This document shows, one piece after another, positions 11,601-21,945 of a stretch of DNA of 64,000 bases. Within the stretch, counting starts at the first letter, position 1; every line of letters begins with the position of its first letter. The notes beneath the pieces were generated by a model. The model was not told the origin of the DNA and searched no databases. It worked only from the letters and a program-made list of their open reading frames with translations. Source of the DNA: Dactylonectria macrodidyma (taxonomy: Eukaryota > Ascomycota > Sordariomycetes > Hypocreales > Nectriaceae); contig JAGMUV010000006.1 in the NCBI GenBank assembly GCA_020744425.1, positions 1,178,001-1,242,000 on the forward strand, in the 5' to 3' direction. Position numbers and translations under genes: made by a program.

Positions 11601-14540
11601 GCTCCAACTACCGTCCGTTGTGCCGCGCATGCCCTATATCTTGGGTCGCGTGAGGCCGGATGTCTTGGTCATGGCATCACATGGCCAGGCTTCGACTTGC
11701 GAAGTCGGATGGACGACAATGCCTTGGCGCTCAATACTAGAAATGGGCTGGTCTGATTTCGCGGTCTCGGCCGATACACTTTGGCAATTGAAAACTTGCC
11801 GGTGGTCTTAGTAAGGGGCACAGATAAAGCCAACGTCAGCAGCAGATCAGATTCCGTAATTGCGGCGATATCTGGTATGGAAGTGCAGGTGGTGGACGAG
11901 GATTGGCGAACAGGTTCGGTCTCGGTGCGGCGGATAAGGGGTCCGCTATAACAGGGTAGAGTGAGACATGCATTAGGGAGCCCGCTCCAGGTGATGGACC
12001 GGGGGAGTGAAACATGCGATACACGATTATTGGCTGAAAAGGGCTGAGATATGGCCAATGAGAATGCGGCAAAGCTGAGTATCATGGCCACTCCTAGGCA
12101 AGCAGGGCGCCATGCATGTTCAGGGCAGCGAATGGGAACGACATATCCTGTCATTGTCGGCTCCTGGCAACGGCGAGAGGCATGGTAGTGTTTCCAGAAT
12201 GTCTTGCCGCCTACGAGTTCGTACTGTGACCATTGGAAGCGGCGAGGGTGGCAACCGTTGCGGTACATTGTGCAGCAAGAGGCAGATACCAATGACAAGG
12301 GCCAGGATCGTTGAGACAACCCGTCTCGCCCGTTGGAGAACGTGTTTGTGTGGACTTCGCCTATTCAAGGTCTGGGACCCAAGCTCCTGGGACAGTAGTC
12401 AGTCAATCCCAGGTGCCGTGGCTAGTCGATGCCCAAGACATGGAATTCGTGGCCATCGCCAGATTTTGCAATTCTCCTGCCGCTCGCATTGCTAGATGCG
12501 AACGGCCTCCCGCACTAAGAACGGGCCCTGTGCTATATGGGGAGCATATGGAGGCTCACTGGGCTGCAAGCCGCCAGGCTACTTGCAGCGTGCAGCAGCG
12601 GTGGAGTTGGACAGATGGTGCCGACAGACGCAAAGCAGGGAAGAGGCGCAGGGGAGACAGGCCCAAGCTTTTTCGACTCCCCCACAATACAAACAACCAG
12701 CGAGCACTTGGAGTTTGAGTTTTCGACTTGTAGAGAATTGACTGGAGACGAGGGCTGGGAGATCCTTGTGTATATTTGATGCTCGACCGATAGGTGATAG
12801 AGGCGAGAGGCGAGAGAGTGGGCCCCTCAGAGGAGAGGAACTTGTGTATCACGGCTCTTGAAGCTCGCATATTAGAAGCAGAGCCTTACCTAAACCACCT
12901 CTAGGCTTGACATTCCTGCCTCAGTGACCGTCCATCTTCTCCACATCCTTCATGCCACACCAGGTTCACTTCTCGACTCTTCCCATTGAGGATGGATGTG
13001 CACACGCAGCGCCGCGGACTTTGTAATGCGGTTGAAAACGGCCCATGTTGAGGTTGCAGTGGCTCTGGGGACTGTGATGGCGGGAACGCCTGTGACGAGG
13101 ACTGTGAGACATGCAGACGCACACAGCTCAGATTGCCCTGTCGGGCTGCAAGCAGCGAGACATGCCGCCTGCATGTCTAAGACACGCAGCAGACGGCGTG
13201 CCCTCGCTGACGACGCCGGAGGGCGCGACTGGCTACGGAGGATTGGGCATTGCAGGATCGGGAGCTGGTCTCGTGGTGGTGGGTGGCATTGAGACCCAAG
13301 ACATCATCGAAGCGAGCCTCCATCCCAGCCAGTGCAAGTCCACAATGCATGGTCAAGACTCAACGGCTGTCGGTTGGTACCAGTCCCTTAGGATGGGTGT
13401 TTAGGCTAGAGAGTAGAATTGGCCAGATCGAGAATCGAGAGATGATGCTCGGTTTAGTCATTTGTGAACTGTCACTGATTTTGCCCCTCGCCTCCCCCCC
13501 TCATCCGCCAGCACCACCAACCAACACCAACAACAACTGCAAAATCCTCATCTTGGCCCCCTGCATCCGCATCAACCGGTTGATGAGAATCTTGCTCTTC
13601 AGCTCCATTCGATGACAGAGACGGCCCCTCCCCCCTTCCCCTGCCTCTGTACACCGAGTATCCCAGAACTGGACTAGTACATAGGTAGGTAGTCTGATAT
13701 TCATGGCATCCTGCAACGTCCATCTTAAAAACATGGACATATGAATCCGGATTTAGCTTCGACCAAAGGCTCCTGGTCCATCGGCCCATCCCTCCCAGGA
13801 CCCACGACTAAAACTACCAGGCAACCAGGGTAACAAGTGGAGAGCGGCCACAAATCGTCGTCAAAACGGCTATGGCACCAGCCCTCTCGCCTTAGCACTG
13901 GCGGGCCCCGCCGCAGCGTCTCCCCCATTGCTCCCGGGCTAAGGCGTTGCAACGGGCGGCGACAGGCTCCCAGTGGCTCGCTGGGCTCCCAGTGTCGTCG
14001 CCCACCAAAGGTGCGTGCAAATCTCAGGCAGGGTTGGGTACCCAATGGCAGGCGCAAGCTGTCTCCAGAGGGCTCCCATAGGACGGAGCCGTATGCAGGC
14101 CGTGGGAGCAACGCGGCGCAGTTTGCAGAGCGGGCACAGGGCTCCCGACAGACTACAGGCTCTACAGGTCCCACTGTAGGGATGCCACCCACTGTGACGC
14201 CTCTGGCCAACTGGAAGAGGTGACTCAACCAACGGCTTGGTCGCTGTCGATCGGCGACTCCACGCCGACGCCGCCGCCGCCGCCGCTTCAATGCACCCGC
14301 TGCGCACACCTTGGTGCAGCGAATGCCCTAACCTGAGGCAGCCCCCAACCTAGACGCAGGCCCCCAAAAGGCCAAAGGCAACCAAAGACAACCAGAGACA
14401 GCCCACCTCCAGCTTCACGCCTGCGACCAGGGATTAGACGCCACAATCAGAATAGCCATCCTGGCAAGTACCTTTATCTGGCCGCGCATGTACTGGTGTA
14501 CCGATCAACCTTGACTGACCTGGACTGACCTCGTCCAGTC
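8616..14540. other. Gene-empty stretch, not AT-rich
   Basis: Nearly 6 kb without a supportable gene. The first 1 kb holds the 3' UTR of the THO1-like gene and a TACCTAGG-type motif at 8880-8901. From about 9.4 to 14.4 kb the DNA is GC-rich, yet frames are short, begin with TTG or GTG rather than ATG, and overlap on both strands. The longest (11669-12319, minus) includes a hydrophobic stretch but lacks an ATG near its start and any family motif. Small repeats are present (9592-9624, 14264-14286). It could be a decayed gene or non-coding transcription; the sequence alone does not decide. Confidence 0.5.
9592..9624. repeat. 11-bp tandem repeat, three exact copies
   Basis: The unit GGATGGCTGAA is repeated three times without mismatch in otherwise unique non-coding sequence. 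Confidence 0.85.
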
Positions 14541-15196
14541 ATGACGATGCCCCAGACCGGCGGCAATCACCTAAATACTATGGCTCCGTCTCTCCCGTTC
14601 GGGCTCCCCCGCTGTCATATCTCTTCCTCTCTCTCTATCCTCGACCCTCTTCCTTGCCACGGTTCTCGTTTGTCTGTTTTCCTATTTTTGTCGAGATCGA
14701 GTCTTCGCATCGCATCGCATCGCATCCTGCGCCCTCCGCCCTTTCGCCCCCGCTCAAAGAACTCACTCATCGCCTCTCCGACGCAGCCCTGCCGTTCATT
14801 GCCGACATCCTTACGTACCATTCCATCTGTCACCCGGCTCCAACACTCTTCACCTAGACTACAAAGTACACGCGAGGCCCATCCCCATCCCCATCCATCA
14901 CACCCCCTTCACCTTCGAGCTAGCCCACTCTAGACGGGCATATCCCTGGCAGCCGCGGAGCGGTTTCACTCCCCCACCATCTTGCTCGCCCGTCCTCCAC
15001 ACTAATACCGACAACCTCAACCCATCCCATTTACGCGCCCGCGCCTTCGGACTTTCTTATATCTCTCACTCGTCGCATATCTTGTTAATTTCCTATACAA
15101 ATCCCACTCTGCCCCCCTGTTTTTTTTGTTCTAAAATTGTACTCACCTGTGAATCATGGGAATTGGGAGACATCGCTGGGATTAAGGTTGGATATA
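14541..15196 (+). promoter_or_regulatory. Pyrimidine-rich promoter/leader of the large methyltransferase-domain gene
   Basis: Long C/T-rich tracts run up to the start codon. They include four CGCAT units (14706-14725) and a T-run just before 15130. A ten-codon upstream ORF (15156-15185, ATG to TAA) ends 11 nt before the main ATG, so the main start would need leaky scanning or reinitiation if the transcript begins upstream of 15156. Confidence 0.5.
15156..15185 (+). CDS. Short upstream ORF in the leader of the methyltransferase-domain gene
   Basis: ATG to TAA, nine amino acids, ending 11 nt before the main ATG in a different frame. It is relevant only if transcription starts upstream of it. 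No peptide conservation can be judged here. Confidence 0.35.
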   Translation: MGIGRHRWD

Positions 15197-18100
15197 ATGG
15201 ATTTCGTTAGGTCGGGGTCTGGCCTTCCGACCCGGTCCGTAGAAGGGACGGCTCGGACCAGAAGAATCGGGGATCCTCGAAACACTTTGAGCCCCCCGAG
15301 GCCACTCAACTTGACCAGGACAGGAAAGGAGTCTGACATCCCGAGAACAATTCCGAAACCATCATCGTCATCTGGATCGCGACCAGTTAGCAGGGTACCC
15401 CAACCCTCTACCCGACGTCCCTCGATTCCTCAACCTAGCACTCGACCTGCTCCCAGCAACCAGGCTCCAACATGGGCTTCCTCCAGCACTATCTCCTCGA
15501 GCCGCTCAAGCACAAAACCTCGCGGTGGATCCGGCTCATCCTCTTCGGCACGATCCATCGACACGACTTCAAAACCGGCGCCGAATGTGCTCAGGAGAAA
15601 GAAGTCTTCTCTTTCCAGTGGCATCGCTAGTCCCAGTACCGAATCACCCCGGACAAGCTCGTCTTCAACTAGGCCGCGATCACGAGGCATCATGGACCCA
15701 GCCTTCGGCATCCACATGGACAGAAGTTTAACTCATAGCCCAGCCGAGATTCAGGTCGCTGAGGTAGCTCAGATCCACAAGAGCGGCAAGTCACAAGTCA
15801 TCTATCCTGAGCTTGACCGATACCGAGACGTTCGGCGTCCCTCGAACTCGTCAGACACGAATCTTGACGTTCCTTTCCGGATAGCAACTCATGACCTACC
15901 GCCTCCGACTCCCGCCAGCTTGTTGTTCTCCGGGACAAGTGGAAGCCCTTCGACTAGGTTCTCCGAATCGCCTGGACCAGGGCCTTACAGTCGCGATACT
16001 ACGCCGACGTCCATCGCGTCCCAATCCCCTGGCTTCGTAACATCGTTTCGAGGCAATCAAATCAAGGGACGACTAAACAGCCCTTCTTACACCAGACCAC
16101 CAGTTACTCGAAGAAGGGCTGGCAGCTTTCCTAATGAAGTCGAGTGTTTCACGGCAGATCCTCATGGCCTCGCAGCGGTTAGGGAGTCTCTAAATTCCTC
16201 GTCATCGAATTCTACTGTCCGCGAGAGCGATAGGACTACGAAGAAGGAGAAGGTCAAAAGACTACCTCTACCGCCGCCTCCCCCAAGCCCGCCCCCTAGG
16301 AAGTCGTCCCACAAATTCTCTCAAAGCGGAGATGAGTCTTCACCGTCAAAGAATTTGCGGAAAGTTTCACAACCAACCACGGCTTCCTCATCGCCAGAGA
16401 GGATTGCCCGACCGACAACTGCCCAAACCCATCTCTCTCCCAAAACCAACCCGCCTACCCGACCTAGCAGAGCTGGAGCCCCGGACATTCAATCACAGCT
16501 ATTTGGCCCTGTCCCGATCATCCACAGCAACCTTTCCACACAATCTTTGCCGACCGAGAGACGTGGGAGTGATGTGGGCGTTTCAAGCCCACTCCCGAGG
16601 ACCAGTAACCAACTGTCAGAATCAGACAGGGTTGCGTCGACATCGCGACTTCCTATTGGAGGCGAAACCGCTTCCCGCTCGCGAAGCCGCGTGAATACCG
16701 ACCCAAAGAAGACGAATAATACTGAGTTACCTCGGGTCACACGGACGCCAAGCCCCAATGTCGCAGGCTCGTTCACGCGCTTTGCATTCTTCGGTCGAAA
16801 GAAGGCCACTGTTGAACCGAACCAGACGGAGAAAAAAGAGAAGGAGAAGAAGAAGGTCGTCGTCCGCAAAGGTCCTGTGGCTGGCACAGGACACGAGGGC
16901 TATGGCCGAATTGGGAGTGCCCGTCGCCGTAGTGGCGGCAGCATCAGCAACATCCCTCGGGGATCCCCAGGAACTCTGTCGTCCCAGGACAACGCTTCCA
17001 GCAATGACCCGTTTCTTGCCGATCGTATGAACCCTGTGATCATCGCTGGGGGTGCTGTCGTCGAGAACCGGAACGCAAGCTCGGAACTGTCTCGAACAGA
17101 GAGCTACCAGAACCTCACTCGCGATCAATCAAAGCAAAGCTCAGACTCACTTTCGGCTTCCCAACAAGGGGTTCGAAACACTTTATGGCCGTCACCGATG
17201 TCGCGGACTCCAAACCCTGCCTTTGGGTCCCGCCGACCATCTGATAGTAGTGACTCCGAAGGCGTTACCATGAAGTCGACCCTGGCTTTTCGAAGATCTG
17301 TTCACAGACTGCGCTCGTCCCCGGACGACCCTTTGCGGCTGCCGCAGCCCATCAACACATCCGAGACTTCTACATCGCCTATGACGAGTTTCGACATGAG
17401 TGTGATGTCGGATGAGTCGCATTTTGAGCTGCAACGAGAAATCTCTATCGATGCGAAGCCTGCTCACCCTGCACCCAAGAAATTGACAAAGCGATCGCGA
17501 TCCCCCCGCAAATGGAACCTATTCGGTCGGTCGCAGAATGCCCAGAACTCGAAGAAGAATGAGCCGGTGGCGGCTACCGTCAAAGTTGTTGAGAAGAAAC
17601 CTGTTGCCTTCTACGCTATGATGGACTCTTCAGAGCAAGATGATAGCGAGCCCATGGATGTCCAAGAAGTCTTGCGGCGTGCGGAGGTATATGGAAGATC
17701 GCCCAGCAACAGCGGCACTCCTGATATCGCTCAGGGTACCCCAGAGATCCCCCAGCCGGTGATCCGCAGCTCCCCTCAGCCTGAGCAACAAACCCGACGG
17801 GATAGAGCTAAGTCAATTTCCAAGGCACGACCTTCTGTGCAACCTGTCCTTCAAACTCGCTCCGCTCCTCAGATTCTCGTCGCTCCTTCCGTGAGCACAG
17901 AAATGGCTGGGCGCCGAAGCCGACTGCCTCAAGTTGGAAGAATTCCGAAAGTCGTCAGCAATCGTTCTGACCACCTCTCCCCAAAGAGCTTTTCTCGTCC
18001 TTTCCGTGCCAGCCTGGTGTCGCCTCCTCGAAGCTTGGACGCATATGACATCGATTCCATCGCAAAAGGACCCAGCCCTCCCAAGTCTTCTACTCCGGTG

Positions 18101-19696
18101 CCTGACCTCACAATGGAAGGCTCGACAATTGGAAGCAGGAGCAATCTTTCGTCTCATGCTTCGAACTCGGGCATATCACCAGAACTGAACCGCCCCGACA
18201 AAGAGTTCCTTGCTTTCTCGCCCCGCAAGGATTCTCATGGAACTATTTGCACCTCAAGCTCCAGCTGCTCCGCAGTTCCCTCATTCTCTGGGGCCACTGC
18301 CGTCATTCCCAACGCCAGCGACCCCCCCGCTGAAGACGAGGTCTGGGATGAGTACAATGACTTGCTTGGTGAGGATCATGCCAACGGCCCTAAATCAGCG
18401 TCATCCTCCAAGGGCACCCCGTTCCACCTGGAGACGTATCAGTCCAAACTGGCTAAAGAAAAGCCTATGGAGTCCCCGACAATCGTCTTTGACCATCGCA
18501 AAGCTTCTACCCAATCCAAGGAAACCACTGGCTCAAGCACCTACAGTGCCGACATGACTGAGAGGATCCGAGCTGCGTTCCAGCCTCACCCCAGTCCGCC
18601 CACCCCGTTCTCCATCTCCGAGTTTGTCGCTGGCTATCGCAGCCGAACCTGCAGTGCGGAAGTGTCTGAAAAGGTCAGCGACTCGCGGAGAAGTAGTCGG
18701 TCGTCTCGCAGAGACAGAAAATCAGACGCAAGCACCTCATCTGATGACTCTTCTCCACTTGCCCAGGTCAATCTTCGGGTCGGTTCGATGACAGTCAGCA
18801 AGTGGCTTACATTTGGACACGTGCTATTCAGCGATGTTCGACATGAGCTCGTTCCGGTTGAAGGCTCCCTCAAACGCCATTCAATCCTCGTGGTTGATGG
18901 CCTTGGCAATGATGACTGGTCATTCTACGCTGCAGAGACGTACCCAGCCGCCACGTTCTTCAACCTGTCCCCGCGAGCTCCTTTGCCCGCAGACCTCCAG
19001 AGTTCTGGCTCGAGCTTCCCTCTGAGCCCGCCCAATCACCATCAGATCCAATACGTCTCTCACCTCGAAAAGTTTCCCTTTGCCCCGCAGAGTTTCACCG
19101 CGGTTGTCTATCGATTCCCTGTAGCTGCACCAGAGGCATACTATCGGAACATCCTCACAGAAGCTCGTCGTGTGCTCAAGCCTGGAGGCTACATCGAACT
19201 GTCGATTCTGGACGTCGATCTCAACAACATGGGTAACCGTGGACGTCGTGTTGTTCGACGCCTCAAGGAGAGGGTCAACGAGAAGACTCCAGACACTAAC
19301 CTTGCCTCGACTGCTGACCTCATCGTTCGTCTTCTTGGCAAGGTGGGTTTCTCAACTATCAAGGCCGCCCGAGTTGGTGTCCCTGCGGCCAGCTCAGTCA
19401 CCCGCTCCGAGAAAACCCCTCAGGCCAAGAGCTCTGAGGAAAAGAAGAAGGACCAGCCCAGCCTGGCAGAAATGATGAGCGACAACGGCCCGTTGGCCGA
19501 CGAAGGCATCACTAGGATGGTCGGCCGAGTTGGTCGATGGTGGTACACTCGCTGCTACGAGAATGCAGCAGAAAACCCATCCGGAAAGAGCATCTGGACC
19601 GACAGGGCCCTGCTCTCGGAGTGTGAGGAGCTTGGGACGAGCTTGAAGTTGACAGTGTGTTGCGCTCGCGCTCCTGATCGCATCACCAGCTTCTAA
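15197..19696 (+). CDS. Large protein with disordered N-terminus and C-terminal SAM-dependent methyltransferase domain
   Basis: A single exon of 1,499 residues. I chose ATG 15197 because the frame upstream of it (open from 15137) holds no other ATG. About the first 1,200 residues are rich in Ser, Pro, Arg and Lys, without a fold I recognise, and carry many SP/TP and RxxS sites, so heavy phosphorylation is likely. Residues about 1225-1410 resemble a type-11 methyltransferase: a degenerate SAM-binding motif (LVVDGLGNDD, lacking the usual GxGxG), an acidic/hydrophobic region, and the typical post-motif R-R-V-L-K-P-G-G-Y-I-E-L near 1335. A Lys/Glu-rich insert (about 1420-1440) follows, then a C-terminal helix-rich tail. 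The substrate is unknown. The weakened motif I raises the possibility that the domain binds rather than methylates. It converges with the tRNA methyltransferase gene; the shared enzyme class is probably coincidence. Confidence 0.85.
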   Translation: MDFVRSGSGLPTRSVEGTARTRRIGDPRNTLSPPRPLNLTRTGKESDIPRTIPKPSSSSGSRPVSRVPQPSTRRPSIPQPSTRPAPSNQAPTWASSSTISSSRSSTKPRGGSGSSSSARSIDTTSKPAPNVLRRKKSSLSSGIASPSTESPRTSSSSTRPRSRGIMDPAFGIHMDRSLTHSPAEIQVAEVAQIHKSGKSQVIYPELDRYRDVRRPSNSSDTNLDVPFRIATHDLPPPTPASLLFSGTSGSPSTRFSESPGPGPYSRDTTPTSIASQSPGFVTSFRGNQIKGRLNSPSYTRPPVTRRRAGSFPNEVECFTADPHGLAAVRESLNSSSSNSTVRESDRTTKKEKVKRLPLPPPPPSPPPRKSSHKFSQSGDESSPSKNLRKVSQPTTASSSPERIARPTTAQTHLSPKTNPPTRPSRAGAPDIQSQLFGPVPIIHSNLSTQSLPTERRGSDVGVSSPLPRTSNQLSESDRVASTSRLPIGGETASRSRSRVNTDPKKTNNTELPRVTRTPSPNVAGSFTRFAFFGRKKATVEPNQTEKKEKEKKKVVVRKGPVAGTGHEGYGRIGSARRRSGGSISNIPRGSPGTLSSQDNASSNDPFLADRMNPVIIAGGAVVENRNASSELSRTESYQNLTRDQSKQSSDSLSASQQGVRNTLWPSPMSRTPNPAFGSRRPSDSSDSEGVTMKSTLAFRRSVHRLRSSPDDPLRLPQPINTSETSTSPMTSFDMSVMSDESHFELQREISIDAKPAHPAPKKLTKRSRSPRKWNLFGRSQNAQNSKKNEPVAATVKVVEKKPVAFYAMMDSSEQDDSEPMDVQEVLRRAEVYGRSPSNSGTPDIAQGTPEIPQPVIRSSPQPEQQTRRDRAKSISKARPSVQPVLQTRSAPQILVAPSVSTEMAGRRSRLPQVGRIPKVVSNRSDHLSPKSFSRPFRASLVSPPRSLDAYDIDSIAKGPSPPKSSTPVPDLTMEGSTIGSRSNLSSHASNSGISPELNRPDKEFLAFSPRKDSHGTICTSSSSCSAVPSFSGATAVIPNASDPPAEDEVWDEYNDLLGEDHANGPKSASSSKGTPFHLETYQSKLAKEKPMESPTIVFDHRKASTQSKETTGSSTYSADMTERIRAAFQPHPSPPTPFSISEFVAGYRSRTCSAEVSEKVSDSRRSSRSSRRDRKSDASTSSDDSSPLAQVNLRVGSMTVSKWLTFGHVLFSDVRHELVPVEGSLKRHSILVVDGLGNDDWSFYAAETYPAATFFNLSPRAPLPADLQSSGSSFPLSPPNHHQIQYVSHLEKFPFAPQSFTAVVYRFPVAAPEAYYRNILTEARRVLKPGGYIELSILDVDLNNMGNRGRRVVRRLKERVNEKTPDTNLASTADLIVRLLGKVGFSTIKAARVGVPAASSVTRSEKTPQAKSSEEKKKDQPSLAEMMSDNGPLADEGITRMVGRVGRWWYTRCYENAAENPSGKSIWTDRALLSECEELGTSLKLTVCCARAPDRITSF

Positions 19697-20591
19697 GTCA
19701 AGACACATTATCCCCATCTCCTCAACCTCCCTTGTTACACTATATTTCCTATCCTGTTTCACCACCCTTATCACTACTCTCTCACCCAAAAATGAACGGC
19801 AACAAGCATGGGCAGGAAGATTGAAAGATTGAAAGATACTAAAGGGCGCGAGCCTGAAAACCGACATTTCATCGACATCAAAGAGCATTTTATACTACTC
19901 AACCATCTCCAAATCGGAGCATCCAGAATGAGTTTGGCGCAATACCCAACCCTTAATTGGGCCATCTGGGTGTTGATACTCGCGCATCTCAACGCACCCA
20001 CTTTATAGGGTGCATCATTGTTTTTATTTTGATTTATTTTCGAGTTTCTTTTCTTTGCCGCTGGTCGGAGGGACCAGTCACTGGATGTATTGGTTTTTGA
20101 CATAATGAACCTGGAAGCTTTGGGAATACACGCAGGAAAGCAGGTCGCGGGATTTAATCAGAGCTCCGTCTGGGGAGCAATGCTGGTCATTGCACTTCTT
20201 GTACTTACCTACCACAGGAGTGCAGTGGAGGTGGTGGATCATGATCATGACGACAGGGGAACGATTGACACGAAGGCATGGATATTGGCATGTGCATAGA
20301 GATACCCAGTAGTGTTTTGGGAAGCGATACCGAATAGCAAGCGGCATTTGTTTGTTCCCTCCCTCATTCTGAACTATTCGTTTCCAACGTGATGTTTATG
20401 GTTCTATCTTGGTGTCTATACGTGGTGATGTTACAGTGCCTGCCATTCATGCAAGAGGTGTTACAATACAAGACATGGCACATGAGGCAATCCTTACGAA
20501 AATTCGTGTCTCATGAACGCATTTGCAGAAACTGGTATCCGGCTCGAGGTGAATTTGATAGCTTGGATGTTTGATGTCGGCAGAGATGCGC
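19697..20591. other. Convergent 3' intergenic region
   Basis: About 0.9 kb between two convergent stops. It contains A/T-rich stretches suited to 3' UTRs of both genes. No supportable frame or RNA gene. Confidence 0.6.
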
Positions 20592-21945
20592 CTAAGATCT
20601 CGACTCCTCGACAGGCTCGACAGGCTCGACAGGCTCGACTTCTGCTGAAGCTATGGCGTGATGTCGCCGCAGTACAGCAACGAACCCACCGCCCGCAACC
20701 CGATCACCGACCTTGGGGCGCATGATCTGGACTGGCTGAGCATCGGCTTCAGCGCCTCTGGGAACAACGGTCTTCACATCCCACTCCCTACCACCGCCCG
20801 TATCTCGGACGCCATCTGCTGTCGTGGAAATGGGGAACTCTAGGACTCTTTCAAAGCGCACAGGTTGATCAGTGCTCCTCATCCATGCCTGGAAGTCGCC
20901 AATCTGACTGATAGATGGCTGGAAAAGAATAAGGAGGCCATTGGGTTTGAGAGCTTGGATAACAGAAACCGCATTCTCTTCGGCGGAGGGGAGGTCGAGG
21001 ATGGCGTGAGAGAGGAAGGGTGCACCGCCGGTCTGAGCGAGGCGCTCTGAAAGATAGTCATCGATGGAGCCGACGTGGAAGTCGACGGTGGGAAAGTACA
21101 AAGCACGGCGGTACTGGCGGATCAGCTTGTGCGCGGCGCGCGAGTGCTTTGCGTTGCGGTCGAGGGTATGCAGAACGGCACGACGAGATGCGCGGTAGCT
21201 GTCGAAAGAAGCTTGATCCTCAGGACTTAGGTCAAGCCCAAAGTCATATGGCTTGTAGTGAGCGGTGCAGAGGGAGGTGCGCAGCGCCGGTGTAGTGGCC
21301 GGGTTGGCGGCATGAAGAGCGCGTGCAAGGTGAAGCGTTAAGCTGCCCATACCAGTGCCAGCCTCGAATATCTCAAATGGCTGCGCATTGAGCTCTTCGT
21401 CCTCCTCCCCTGGTCGCGGCAGGTTCAGGTCCAACAATGAGACGATGGTACTTGCGTCATGAGGATAGATCTACAAGTCCCAGGGTCGGGCCTTACGTCA
21501 GCACTTCTAGATATGGCAGCGAAAGATGAGCGTCTTCCGGGAATGGCGAGTGGTTCCGCACCGGCGTGGCCTGCCGCGCGCTGTTGATGATGTAGGTTGC
21601 CATGGATGGCTCATGCAGGACGATATTGCGGCCCTTGGAGTCGGTGACAACGTCGAGGAGGCTGCGGCCGATCAGGTCAGAGGCGTTGACAGAGGCGCCA
21701 TATGCGAGACGGACGCGAGCGTCGCGCCGGAGGGGGGCAGTGAGATGCCAGCGGGGGTAATTTGTGCCTTGCTGGCGGAGGAAGAGGACATCGTTCTCTG
21801 GAGGAAGGATCTCTGGTTAGGATTCGGACTTGGGTTTCGGACCGGTCAAGGGGAACACGCCTTTAACAGTGCGGCCGGAGGAGTAGTGGCGGCTCAATTG
21901 GGTGGGCGAAAGCCGCCTGAGGGTGAGAGCCCGTAAGAGGCGCAT
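20592..21945 (-). CDS. Mitochondrial-type tRNA (adenine-58-N1)-methyltransferase, TRM61/TRMT61B-like
   Basis: Exons 21945-21843, 21797-21562 and 21470-20592 give 405 residues in one frame. Intron 2 (91 nt, GTGCGG...TTGTAG) has a CTGAC branch site; removing it joins ATP to IYPHDA, the conserved block just before the SAM site. Intron 1 (45 nt, GTCCGA...CTCCAG, CTAAC branch) is less certain. The start MRLLRALTLRR...RHYSS is Arg-rich without acidic residues, as in mitochondrial presequences. SAM motif I is FEAGTGMGS (E149-S155). H-A-I-L-D-L-P-S and a later L-K-P-N-G-L-L-I-L-F-Q-P match the Trm61 pattern, where Asp and the F-x-P strand shape the catalytic pocket. The enzyme methylates N1 of A58 in the tRNA T-loop. 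The C-terminus ends in a short EPV repeat (three 9-bp units at 20611-20637). Confidence 0.85.
20611..20637. repeat. 9-bp coding tandem repeat, three copies
   Basis: The unit ACAGGCTCG is repeated three times exactly and encodes a Val-Glu-Pro repeat at the C-terminus of the tRNA methyltransferase on the minus strand. It is multiple-of-three, so copy changes would keep frame. Confidence 0.85.

Noticed and set aside
11669..12319. 216-codon minus-strand frame with a hydrophobic stretch
   Set aside because: Begins with TTG, no ATG near the start, no family motif, and the hydrophobic part is not followed by a plausible mature domain. Kept only as a pointer within the gene-empty tract.
13725..14309. 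194-codon minus-strand frame
   Set aside because: GTG start, arginine run from a GCC trinucleotide repeat, no motif; other frames are open here too because of GC bias.
15197..21945. Two adjacent methyltransferase genes as a functional pair or cluster
   Set aside because: The genes are convergent, belong to different methyltransferase groups and have no shared regulation visible; adjacency is most simply chance.
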